From: Marinimicrococcus flavescens
GTDB taxonomy: Bacteria; Pseudomonadota; Alphaproteobacteria; Geminicoccales; Geminicoccaceae
Assembly (NCBI GenBank): GCA_029211145.1
Contig: JARGEQ010000040.1
Coordinates: 1-64,000 of the forward strand
Direction: 5' to 3'
Length of the DNA stretch: 64,000 bases
Numbering within the stretch: the first letter of the stretch is position 1; every line of letters starts with the position of its first letter. The notes under the pieces were generated by a model that did not search any database, was not told the DNA's origin, and saw only the letters and a list, made by a program, of their open reading frames with translations. Positions 18,575 to 26,750 of this stretch are shown here, one piece after another. Position numbers and translations under genes: made by a program.

Positions 18575-20014
18575 ATGCGCACTTACCAGAACCTCGTCGG
18601 CGGCCGCTGGCAGGCCGCCCGCTCGGGCGAGACCATCGAGATGGTCTGCCCCTCCGACGGCAAGGTCTACGCCGCCATCGCCCGCAGCCGGGCCGAGGAC
18701 GTCGACGAGGCGGTGGCTGCGGCACGCGCCGTGTTCGAGGGTGCCTGGGGCCGCACGCCGGCCGTCGAGCGCGGCCGCCTGCTCCACAAGCTGGGCGTGG
18801 CGGTGCTCGAGCACCACGAGGAGCTGGCGCAGCTCGAGGCGCGCGACACCGGCAAGCCCTTGAGCCAGGCGCGCGGCGACATCACCGCCACCGCCCGCTA
18901 TTTCGAGTTCTACGGTGCCGCCGCCGACAAGCTGCACGGCGAGCAGATCCCCTTCCTCGAGGGCTACACCGTCTTCACAACGCGCGAGCCGCTGGGCGTC
19001 ACCGGGCATATCGTGCCCTGGAACTATCCCGCGCAGATCTTCGGGCGCTCGGTGGGCGCGTCCCTTGCCGGCGGCAATGCCTGTGTTGCCAAGCCCGCCG
19101 AGGACGCCTGCCTGACCCTGCTGCGCATCGCCGAGCTGGCGCTCGAGGTAGGCTTTCCCGAAGGCGCCCTCAACGTCGTCACCGGCCTGGGCGAGGAGGC
19201 GGGCGCGCCGCTGGCCGGCCATCCCGACATCGACTTCGTCTCCTTCACCGGCAGCCCGGAGGTGGGCACGCTGGTCCAGCAGGCGGCGGCCAGGAACCAT
19301 ATCGGCTGCACGCTGGAGCTGGGGGGCAAGTCGCCCCAGGTGATCTTCGCCGATGCCGACTTCGACGCGCTGGTGCCGGTGGTGGTCAACGCCATCGTCC
19401 AGAACGGCGGCCAGACCTGCTCGGCAGGCTCGCGCGTGCTCATCGAGGAGAGCGTCTACGACGAGGTGACCGGCCGCATCGCCGAGCGCTTCGCCCAGGT
19501 CCGCGTCGGCTCCCACGAGATGGACCTCGATCTGGGGGCCCTCATCAACGCAAAGCAGGCCCAGCGCGTGCAGGGCTTCATCGACCGGGCGGAGGCCGAG
19601 GGCCTGCCGGTGCTGGCGCGCGGCCAACTCGCCGAGGGGCTGCCGGAAGGCGGCTTCTACGTGCGCCCCGCCCTCTTCGGCCAGGTTCCGCGCAGCAACA
19701 GCCTGGCCTGCGAGGAGGTCTTCGGGCCGGTCCTGGCGGCCTTCCCGTTCGCCGACGAGGCGGACGCCGTGGCGCTCGCCAATGGCGGCCCCTTCGGCCT
19801 CGTGAGCGGCGTGTGGACCCGCGACGCCGGCCGGGCCATGCGGATGGCGCGCGCGATGCGCACCGGCCAGGTGTTCGTCAACGGCTACGGTGCCGCCGGC
19901 GGCATCGAGCTTCCCTTCGGCGGCTTCAAGCACAGCGGCCACGGCCGCGAGAAAGGCTTCGAGGGGCTCTACGAGTTCACCGCCACCAAGACCATCGTGC
20001 TCCGCCACGGCTGA
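18575..20014 (+). CDS. Aldehyde dehydrogenase family protein
   Basis: The 479-residue NAD(P)-dependent dehydrogenase has GHIVPWNYPAQIFGRSVG (cofactor region, about 147), FTGSPEVG, the general-base glutamate in TLELGGKSPQVIF, and the catalytic cysteine in NGGQTCSAGSR near 287; the C-terminal ELPFGGFKHSGHGREKG is intact. It resembles betaine/gamma-aminobutyraldehyde-type ALDHs, but the substrate is not assignable. It starts 32 nt after tctA and is probably in the same transcript. A GC-rich hairpin at 20013-20029 overlaps the stop. Confidence 0.92.
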   Translation: MRTYQNLVGGRWQAARSGETIEMVCPSDGKVYAAIARSRAEDVDEAVAAARAVFEGAWGRTPAVERGRLLHKLGVAVLEHHEELAQLEARDTGKPLSQARGDITATARYFEFYGAAADKLHGEQIPFLEGYTVFTTREPLGVTGHIVPWNYPAQIFGRSVGASLAGGNACVAKPAEDACLTLLRIAELALEVGFPEGALNVVTGLGEEAGAPLAGHPDIDFVSFTGSPEVGTLVQQAAARNHIGCTLELGGKSPQVIFADADFDALVPVVVNAIVQNGGQTCSAGSRVLIEESVYDEVTGRIAERFAQVRVGSHEMDLDLGALINAKQAQRVQGFIDRAEAEGLPVLARGQLAEGLPEGGFYVRPALFGQVPRSNSLACEEVFGPVLAAFPFADEADAVALANGGPFGLVSGVWTRDAGRAMRMARAMRTGQVFVNGYGAAGGIELPFGGFKHSGHGREKGFEGLYEFTATKTIVLRHG

Positions 20015-20029
20015 CCGCCGGGGGCGGTC
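20013..20029 (+). terminator. Possible terminator hairpin after aldehyde dehydrogenase
   Basis: The stem GACCGCC at 20013-20019, loop GGG, and GGCGGTC at 20023-20029 form a perfect 7-bp hairpin overlapping the stop codon. No T-tract follows, so intrinsic termination is uncertain. Confidence 0.35.
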
Positions 20030-20139
20030 CCTGCGGGCCGCCCCATCCCTGCCGACTGCTCCCGGCTTGATTCCTCCCGGGACGGCGCGAAGATGCCTCA
20101 AGACGCCGTGCGCCGCATCCAGCCCCCGGGAGCAAGCCG

Positions 20140-21864
20140 TTGACAGCCTTCACGCCGCCTCTCGACGACATCCGCTTCGTCCTCCGCCACATCGCCGGCT
20201 TCGAGACGCTTTCGGGCCTGCCCGGCCTGGAGCACGCGACGCCGGATCTCGCCGACGTCGTGCTGGAGGAGGCGGGACGTCTCGCGGCCAATGTGCTGGC
20301 ACCCTTGAACCAGACCGGCGACCGGGTGGGCTCGGTGCTGGAGAACGGCGTGGTGCGCACGCCGCCGGGTTTCAAGGAAGCCTATGCCACCTTCGCCGAA
20401 GGCGGCTGGATGGGCGCTGTCTTCCCCGAGGATCTCGGCGGGCAGGACCTGCCCTGGACCCTCAACACGGCGCTGGCGGACATCTGGAACGCCGCCAACA
20501 TGACCTTCCAGCTCTGCCCGCTGCTGACCCAGGGGGCGGTCGAGGCGCTGCTGCACCACGGCACGCCGGAGCAGAAGGAGACCTACGCCCGGTCGATGAT
20601 CGAGGGCCGCTGGACCGGCGCGATGTGCCTGACCGAGCCCCAGGCCGGCTCCGACGTCGGGGCGCTCCGGACCCGCGCCGAGCGCGACGGCGAGCATTAC
20701 CGCATCTTCGGCCAGAAGATCTTCATCACCTTCGGCGAGCACGACCTGGCCGAGAACATCGTCCACATGGTGCTGGCCCGCCTGCCCGGGGCGCCCGAGG
20801 GCACCCGCGGCATCTCGCTATTCATCGTGCCGAAGTTCCTGCCCGGCGAGAACGGCGCGCCCGGGCGGCGCAACGACCTGCGCTGCCTCAAGCTCGAGGA
20901 GAAGCTGGGGATCCACGCGAGCCCTACCTGCGTGATGTCCTACGGCGACGAGGAGGGCGCCGTGGGCTACCTCCTGGGCGCCGAGAACGAGGGCATGCGC
21001 TGCATGTTCACGATGATGAACAATGCCCGCCTCGCGGTGGGCCACGAGGGGCTGGGCCTCGCCGAGCGGGCCTACCAGCAGGCCCTCGCCTATGCCCGCG
21101 AGCGGGTCCAGGGCCGGCGCGACGGCCGCCCGGCGACGATCGCCGAGTTTCCCGACGTGCGCCGCACCCTCTTGCGGATGCGCGCCCAGATCGCCGCCAT
21201 GCGGGCGCTCGCCTACTGGACCGGCAGCTTCGTCGATCGCGCCGCGCGCAGTGCCGATGCGACCGAGCGGGCCAGCGCCGAGGGGCGCGTGGCGCTGCTT
21301 ACCCCGCTGGTCAAGGCATGGTGCACCGACCTCGCCCAGGAGATCGCCTCGGCGGCCCTGCAGGTGCATGGCGGGATGGGATTTATCGAGGAGACCGGCG
21401 CCGCCCAGCATCTGCGCGACGCACGCATCCTGCCGATCTACGAGGGCACCAACGGGATCCAGGCGCTCGACCTCGCCGGCCGCAAGCTGGACATGGCGGA
21501 AGGCCGGCTGCCGTGGGATCTGTTCGAGGAGCTGCAAGGCGAGCTGGCGCAGGCCGGGCCCGGCCTCGAGGAGGCGCTGCGGGCGGCCCTGGGCGCGCTC
21601 GAAGGTGCCACCCGCCATCTCCAGGAGGCCGGGCCGGAGGCGCGGGCGGCCGCCGCCACCCCCTATCTCCGCCTGTTCGCCTCCACGCTCGGGGGCTTTC
21701 TCCTGGCGCGCGGCGCCCGCGCTGCCGGCGAGACCCAGGGCGCGGCAGTCTGGCCGGGGCTGGCGCGGTTCTACATCCGGCAGATCCTGCCCGAGGCCAT
21801 CGGGCTCCTGCCCGCCATCACCGCCGACCCGGGTGAGCTGGACGCCGGGCTTCTGGTCGCCTGA
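20140..21864 (+). CDS. Acyl-CoA dehydrogenase with C-terminal extension (DmdC/FadE-like)
   Basis: The 574-residue flavoenzyme belongs to the roughly 590-residue acyl-CoA dehydrogenases that carry an extra C-terminal domain, often annotated as 3-methylmercaptopropionyl-CoA dehydrogenase. Visible: the opening PPLDDIRFVLRHIAGFE, the FAD/substrate segment MCLTEPQAGSDVGALRT, a basic Arg/Asn-rich middle region, LQVHGGMGFIEETGAAQHLR, and ARILPIYEGTNGIQALDLAGR. The start is a TTG at 20140 with GGGAG upstream; no ATG gives a full N-terminus. Substrate is unknown; it could act on the acyl-CoA products of the preceding cluster or on fatty acids generally. Confidence 0.88.
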   Translation: MTAFTPPLDDIRFVLRHIAGFETLSGLPGLEHATPDLADVVLEEAGRLAANVLAPLNQTGDRVGSVLENGVVRTPPGFKEAYATFAEGGWMGAVFPEDLGGQDLPWTLNTALADIWNAANMTFQLCPLLTQGAVEALLHHGTPEQKETYARSMIEGRWTGAMCLTEPQAGSDVGALRTRAERDGEHYRIFGQKIFITFGEHDLAENIVHMVLARLPGAPEGTRGISLFIVPKFLPGENGAPGRRNDLRCLKLEEKLGIHASPTCVMSYGDEEGAVGYLLGAENEGMRCMFTMMNNARLAVGHEGLGLAERAYQQALAYARERVQGRRDGRPATIAEFPDVRRTLLRMRAQIAAMRALAYWTGSFVDRAARSADATERASAEGRVALLTPLVKAWCTDLAQEIASAALQVHGGMGFIEETGAAQHLRDARILPIYEGTNGIQALDLAGRKLDMAEGRLPWDLFEELQGELAQAGPGLEEALRAALGALEGATRHLQEAGPEARAAAATPYLRLFASTLGGFLLARGARAAGETQGAAVWPGLARFYIRQILPEAIGLLPAITADPGELDAGLLVA

Positions 21865-21906
21865 GGCGAGAAATGCGGTCTGGCGCTTCTCCAGCGCTGC
21901 GTGGCG

Positions 21907-21934
21907 TTCCACTGCGGCACTCTGTCGCTATACT
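21907..21934 (+). promoter_or_regulatory. Candidate sigma-70-like promoter of the 215-aa gene
   Basis: TTCCAC at 21907-21912 and TATACT at 21929-21934, separated by 16 bp, lie 50 bp upstream of the ATG at 21984. The -10 box matches 5 of 6 consensus bases. Supported by sequence only. Confidence 0.4.
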
Positions 21935-21983
21935 GGAGGATCAGGCGCGGCGCTGCGGGCGCCCGGAACATGCGGAGGTTGCC

Positions 21984-22631
21984 ATGACCTCGACTCTCGC
22001 TCCCGACGACCCCTCGGCGATCGACTACCAGGTGCACGAGGCGGTCGGCGTGTTCACCGACCCCCTGGCCCTGGAGGACGCCATCGATGCCCTGCAGAGC
22101 GAGGGTTTCGACCGCGCCCAGATCAACATCATGGCCAGCCGCAAGGCGGTCGAGCGCAAGCTCGGCCACCGGCTCGACGACATCCGGGAGGCGGAGGACG
22201 ACCCGCGCGTGCCGATCGGCACATTCGTCTCGCACCACGAGGTCGCCGAGGGCCAGGCGGCCCTCGCCGCCGGGCTCTTCTATGTGGGCAGCTTCGCCGC
22301 GACCGGTGCGGTGGTGGCGACCGGCGGCAGCCTCGCCGCGATCGTCGCGGCGGCCATCGCCGCGGGCGGCATGGGCGGCGCCCTGGGCGCCTGGCTCGCC
22401 CGCTATCTGGGCCGGCGCCACGCCCGCACCCTGGCCGAGCACGTCAAGGCCGGCGGGCTGCTGCTCCTCGTGGAGGTTGGCGACCCGCCGCAGGAACGCC
22501 GGGCTATGGACATCTTGACACGGCACGGAGCCACCGACGTACATGCCCACGAGCTCACCCGCTCCTGGGGCGCCGAGCAGGTGCCGCTGCGCCGCTGGCA
22601 GCCGGACCCCTTCCTCTTCCCCGAGCGCTGA
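21984..22631 (+). CDS. Glycine-rich, membrane-associated hypothetical protein
   Basis: The 215-residue product has two similar-looking alpha/beta stretches, one around residues 14-60 (EAVGVFTDPLALEDAIDALQ) and one near 155-190 (LLLLVEVGDPPQERRAMDIL). They flank a central alanine/glycine-rich segment (about 90-140: GAVVATGGSLAAIVAAAIAA, GGMGGALGAWLARYLG) that looks like a glycine-zipper membrane hairpin. The layout recalls general-stress/YflT-type proteins, but that is only a resemblance. A strong GGAGG 5 nt before ATG 21984 fixes the start, and a promoter-like pair lies upstream. It is probably a monocistronic stress or envelope protein. Confidence 0.7.
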   Translation: MTSTLAPDDPSAIDYQVHEAVGVFTDPLALEDAIDALQSEGFDRAQINIMASRKAVERKLGHRLDDIREAEDDPRVPIGTFVSHHEVAEGQAALAAGLFYVGSFAATGAVVATGGSLAAIVAAAIAAGGMGGALGAWLARYLGRRHARTLAEHVKAGGLLLLVEVGDPPQERRAMDILTRHGATDVHAHELTRSWGAEQVPLRRWQPDPFLFPER

Positions 22632-22816
22632 GCAGGCTCCGGCCTCCGCCCCGCACACGCCGTCGCGCCAAACGTCCGCGGCTTGCGTCGAGCCCAAAAA
22701 AACGCAACTATAGCGAGGACAAGCAGCAAGTCCAATCCATCTCAAGTTGATAGATATCCAGTGACGCAAACCGGTGCCCCAGGACTCGTGAGCCGTGGCG
22801 GCAGGATGCGTGCGGC

Positions 22817-25800
22817 GTGGCCATGACGGATGCCGGCAGCCCGACAACGCCCGCAGCATTCGGCGCGGTGACGGAGATCATCGGCCGCTGGTCGATGAGC
22901 CCCGAACGTACCCGCATTACCCTATCGGGCGCTGTGGCGCTGCATCTGCTGGGCCGCCGCCGCGGCTCGCTGAGCCTCGCTGCCTTTCTCGCCCGGCTGC
23001 CGGATGGAGCCGGCCAGGCCGGCCTTGCCGGTCTTTTCGAGCATCGCCCTGCCTTGGCGCCGCATCGTCTCGTGCTGCTCGACGAGCAGGGCATTGCTGC
23101 GTCGTTCGCCTTCTCCGTGCTTCGCGACCGGCCGCACCGGCGCGGTCTGGTCGAGCGGATCGAGAGCGATCCGGCGGACGACGCGGGCGCCGGCGAGCCC
23201 GGTCTGCGCCTCTTCGTGCGCAACCTGCCGGTGGCCATCGCCATGTTCGACACGGCCATGCGCTATGTCGTGGCGAGCGAGCGCTGGATCGAGCAGTACG
23301 GGCTCGACGAGACCGCCCTGGCCGGCCGCCGCCAGGAGGAGCTGCTGCCGCAGACGCCGGACCGCTGGCGGCAGACGCTGGCGCGCTCGCTGGCCGGTGC
23401 CACGCTGCATGGCGAGGACGAGCTGTTCATCCGCCCAGACGGCAGCCGCGAGCGGGTGCGCTGGGAGGCACGGCCCTTCCGCGGCTACGGCGGCAAGGTT
23501 ACGGGCGTGCTGGTGTTCACCGAGTTCGTGACCGCCCGCGTGGAGGCCGAGCGGCGGCTGCGGAAGAGCGAGCAGCGCCTTGCCAGCTATCTCGAGACAG
23601 CCTCCGACTGGCTGTGGGAGATGGACGCCGAGCTGCGCTTCTCGGGCCGGACACCGCCCGCGGTCTGCACTGCCGTCAGCAGCCGCGGCCGGACGCGCTG
23701 GGAGTTCGCCGGGATCGCCGATCCCGACGACGACCCGATATGGCGCCGGCACAAGGCCGATCTCGAGGCCCGCCGGCCCTTCCGCAACTTCACCTTCGCC
23801 TGGCGCGACGCCACTGGCCGGCTGGTCTGGCTGGAAACCAGCGGCGATCCACAGTTCGACGAGAACGGCACCTTCACGGGCTACCGGGGCACCGGGCGCG
23901 ATGTCACGCGGCGGGTCGAGGCCGAGACACGGCTGCGCCGGCAGGCCGAGCAGCTCGATCTCGCCAGCGACATCGCCCGGATGGGCTACTGGAACCGCGA
24001 CATGGCGACCGGCACCGTCCAGTGGTCGCAGGGGCTCTACCGCATCGCCGGACTCGATCCGGCCGACTTCACGCCCACCCTGGCGAACCGCTTCGACCTC
24101 TACCATCCCGAGGACCGGGCGAGCCTGATCGACAGCCTGGAGACGGCGCGGGTCACGCGCTCGGAGTTCGAGGCGCGGGTGCGCGTCTGCCGGCCCGACG
24201 GGTCGATCCGCCACGTCATCAACCGCGGCCGCTTCCTGAGCACCGGCGACGACGGGCCGGAGCACTGCTTCGGCGTCCTCATGGACGTCACCGAGCAGGT
24301 CGAGGCCCGGCTCGCCCTCGACGAGCGCAATCGCGCCAACGCCATCTACCGCGCCATGATCGAGGCGCTGCCCGACCTGGTCTACGCCAACGACTGCGCC
24401 GGGCGCTTCCTGGCAGCCAACCAGGCGACCGCGCAATATATGGGGGTGAGCGCCGGCGAGGAGCTGCTCGGGCGCGCCTTCGCCGACTTCATGACCGGGG
24501 AGGATGCCGCGCAGCTGTGTGGCGATGCGGGCGCCCTGCTGGAGCAGGGCGATACGGTCATCGCCGAGCAGCATGTGCGCCTGCCGGACGGCTCGCGCGC
24601 CTGGTTCTGCTCGCTGCGCGCGCCCCTGCACGACATTGGCGGCAAGCTGATCGGCAATGTCGGGCACAGCCGCGACATCACGCTGGAAAAGCAGGCCCGG
24701 GCAGAGATCGAGCGCCTCACCCGGGAGGCCGAGCGCGCCCACGACATCCTGCGCGAGGCGACGGCGGTGATGGGCGCCGGATTCGCGGTCTTCGACCCGA
24801 AGGACCGGCTCGCCTTGTGCAACGACACCTTCGCCCGCACCTACGGGGCCCCGGCGGCCACACTGCGCGGCATGACCTTCGCCGAGCTGCAGGCCCTGCC
24901 GGCCTTCCGCACGGCGCTCGACCTGCAGGGCATGAGCTTCGAGGCGTGGCTGGAGTGGCGCCTTGCGAGCCACCGCAGGGCCGACGGGACGCCTTTCGAG
25001 AACTGGGTCGGTGCCGAGGCTCTCTATGTGCGCGAGCAGCGCACCCGCAGCGGCTATTCGGTGCTGCTGCGCACCAACGTCACGGATCTCAAGCGGGTCG
25101 AGGCGGAGCTGCGCAGCCGCAACGAGGAGCTCGCCCGCCTGACCGCCGAGCTGGAGCGCTCGAAGGCCGAGGCCGAGCGCTCGCGCGACCTGCTGCGCGA
25201 CGCCACCAACGTGATGCGCGACGGCATCGCCTTGTTCGACAAGGACGACCGGCTCGTTCTCTGCAACGAGTCCTACGCCTCGAGCTTCGGCCATTCGAGC
25301 GCCGGGATCCTCGGCCGAAGCTTCGTCGAGCTGATGCGTCTGCCAGCCTTCGCCAGCCGGGTCGACACCCGCGGCATGACCTTCGAGGCCTGGCTCGACT
25401 GGCGCATCAAGATGCACCGGCAGGCCAGCGGCGTGCCCTTCGAGGGCGCGATCGAGGGCGAGGCCTACTATATGCGCGAGCAGCGCACGGCCGACGGCTC
25501 GACCCTGATCGTGCGGGCGCAGATCACCCAGCTCAAGCGGGTCGAGCAGGAGCTGCGGCGGCTGGCGACCACCGACGGCCTGACCGGTGCCGGCAATCGC
25601 CGCGATTTCACCGAGCAGGGCGCGCAGTTCCTGGCCCGTGCCCGCGCCGAGGGGGCGCCGGCAGCGCTGCTCCTGTTCGACATCGACCATTTCAAGCGGA
25701 TCAACGACGCGTTCGGCCACGAAGGCGGCGACGAAGCGCTGCGCCGGGTGAGCCGGCGCTGCGCCGAGCTGCTCGACGGGCGCGGGCCGTTCGCGCGCTG

Positions 25801-26065
25801 GGGCGGCGAGGAGTTCATCATGTTGCTGCCGCACGCCGACCACACCGAGGCGCAGATCTTCGCCGAGCGGATCCGCTCGGCGGTGGCCGCCCTCGAGATC
25901 GAGAGCGCGACCGGCAGCTTCCGGCTCACCTTGAGCCTCGGCTGGGCCGTGAGCGAGCGCGGCGAGGAGGATCTCGACGAGCTGATCCGCCGCGCCGACG
26001 AGGCCCTCTATCTGGCCAAGGCGTCGGGGCGCAACCGGGTGAGAGCAGCCGGCGAGGGAAAATGA
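22817..26065 (+). CDS. Multi-PAS diguanylate cyclase
   Basis: The 1082-residue soluble sensor has about six PAS-type domains (roughly residues 132-245, 255-370, 375-495, 510-630, 640-775 and 788-905) followed by a GGDEF domain. The active-site motif is GGEEF at 996-1000, with LTGAGNRRDF and LLLFDIDHFKRIND before it, so c-di-GMP synthesis is expected. An RxxD inhibitory site is not seen at the usual place. PAS 5 and 6 are near-copies (ILREATAVM/LLRDATNVM, GMSFEAWLEWR/GMTFEAWLDWR). There is no membrane segment. GTG at 22817 has an AGGA about 10 nt upstream; ATG 22823 is the alternative start. Confidence 0.9.
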   Translation: MAMTDAGSPTTPAAFGAVTEIIGRWSMSPERTRITLSGAVALHLLGRRRGSLSLAAFLARLPDGAGQAGLAGLFEHRPALAPHRLVLLDEQGIAASFAFSVLRDRPHRRGLVERIESDPADDAGAGEPGLRLFVRNLPVAIAMFDTAMRYVVASERWIEQYGLDETALAGRRQEELLPQTPDRWRQTLARSLAGATLHGEDELFIRPDGSRERVRWEARPFRGYGGKVTGVLVFTEFVTARVEAERRLRKSEQRLASYLETASDWLWEMDAELRFSGRTPPAVCTAVSSRGRTRWEFAGIADPDDDPIWRRHKADLEARRPFRNFTFAWRDATGRLVWLETSGDPQFDENGTFTGYRGTGRDVTRRVEAETRLRRQAEQLDLASDIARMGYWNRDMATGTVQWSQGLYRIAGLDPADFTPTLANRFDLYHPEDRASLIDSLETARVTRSEFEARVRVCRPDGSIRHVINRGRFLSTGDDGPEHCFGVLMDVTEQVEARLALDERNRANAIYRAMIEALPDLVYANDCAGRFLAANQATAQYMGVSAGEELLGRAFADFMTGEDAAQLCGDAGALLEQGDTVIAEQHVRLPDGSRAWFCSLRAPLHDIGGKLIGNVGHSRDITLEKQARAEIERLTREAERAHDILREATAVMGAGFAVFDPKDRLALCNDTFARTYGAPAATLRGMTFAELQALPAFRTALDLQGMSFEAWLEWRLASHRRADGTPFENWVGAEALYVREQRTRSGYSVLLRTNVTDLKRVEAELRSRNEELARLTAELERSKAEAERSRDLLRDATNVMRDGIALFDKDDRLVLCNESYASSFGHSSAGILGRSFVELMRLPAFASRVDTRGMTFEAWLDWRIKMHRQASGVPFEGAIEGEAYYMREQRTADGSTLIVRAQITQLKRVEQELRRLATTDGLTGAGNRRDFTEQGAQFLARARAEGAPAALLLFDIDHFKRINDAFGHEGGDEALRRVSRRCAELLDGRGPFARWGGEEFIMLLPHADHTEAQIFAERIRSAVAALEIESATGSFRLTLSLGWAVSERGEEDLDELIRRADEALYLAKASGRNRVRAAGEGK

Positions 26066-26550
26066 TCATCCGCGACGAGCGACCTGACGACCATCCTGCC
26101 CTGCGCGCCCTCCTCGAGGCGGCGTTCGGTGGCCCCGCCGAAGCCGACCTCGTGGACGCGCTGCGCCGGGACGGCGACATCGCGATCGCCCTGGTGGCGG
26201 AGCTGGAGGAAGGCCCCGCCGGCCATCTCGTGCTCTCGCGGATGCGGGCGCCGCCCGGCACGCTCGGCCTCGCGCCCCTCGCCGTGAAGCCCTCGAGGCA
26301 AGGCTCCGGGCTCGGCTCGGCGCTGATCGAGGCCGGCCTCGCGCGGGCCCGCAAGGAGGGCTGGCAGGGTGTCTTCGTGCTGGGCGAGCCGGCCTTCTAC
26401 GGCCGCTTCGGCTTTACCGCGGCGCAGGCAGCACCCTTCCGCTCGCCCTTCTCGGGCCCGTTCCTCCAGGCGCTGGAGCTGCGCCCCGGCGCGCTCGCCG
26501 CCAAGGACCCCAAGGCCGCCTACGCGGCGGCCTTCGCAGCCTTCGAGTAG
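26062..26550 (+). CDS. GNAT family N-acetyltransferase
   Basis: The 162-residue protein has the GNAT fold: MIIRDERPDDHPALRALLEA at the N-terminus, LGLAPLAVKPSRQGSGLGSA (acetyl-CoA pyrophosphate loop, Q/RxxGxG/A) near 73-92, and VLGEPAFYGRFGF near 113-125, as in YhbS-like members. The substrate is unknown. Its ATG overlaps the stop of the diguanylate cyclase gene (ATGA), so the two are translated together. That coupling is unusual but common enough in compact genomes to need no special function. Confidence 0.85.
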   Translation: MIIRDERPDDHPALRALLEAAFGGPAEADLVDALRRDGDIAIALVAELEEGPAGHLVLSRMRAPPGTLGLAPLAVKPSRQGSGLGSALIEAGLARARKEGWQGVFVLGEPAFYGRFGFTAAQAAPFRSPFSGPFLQALELRPGALAAKDPKAAYAAAFAAFE

Positions 26551-26624
26551 GCCTGCCGCCATGGCTGGGCGCATGCAAGCTGCGGCGGCACCGTGCGGCC
26601 CCTTGGTGACCGCCCACCGCCGCC

Positions 26625-26675
26625 AACTGACAAAAACACGAAGCGAAAGCCGCGCGCAGCGCCTTGCATGGCGCC
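26625..26675 (-). repeat. Copy a of dispersed intergenic repeat
   Basis: A 24-nt core (26644-26667, beginning cgaaagccgcgcgcagcg) is identical to that of copy b at 38816-38839, and is flanked on its left by an A-rich segment (ctgacaaaaacacg). Read on the minus strand this is a GC-rich palindromic segment followed by a T-rich tail. It sits about 75 bp past the stop of the leftward his operon, an orientation suited to transcription termination. Confidence 0.75.
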
Positions 26676-26750
26676 GCCCTCACAAGCGCAGCCGGCTCTC
26701 CGGCGCTTTCCCGGCTGCCGGCTGCAGCCTGCGGCGAGCCGCGCCGGTCT

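Noticed and set aside
22922..25843. A minus-strand frame of about 970 codons
   Set aside because: Exact antisense of the multi-PAS diguanylate cyclase, whose domains and active site are clear.
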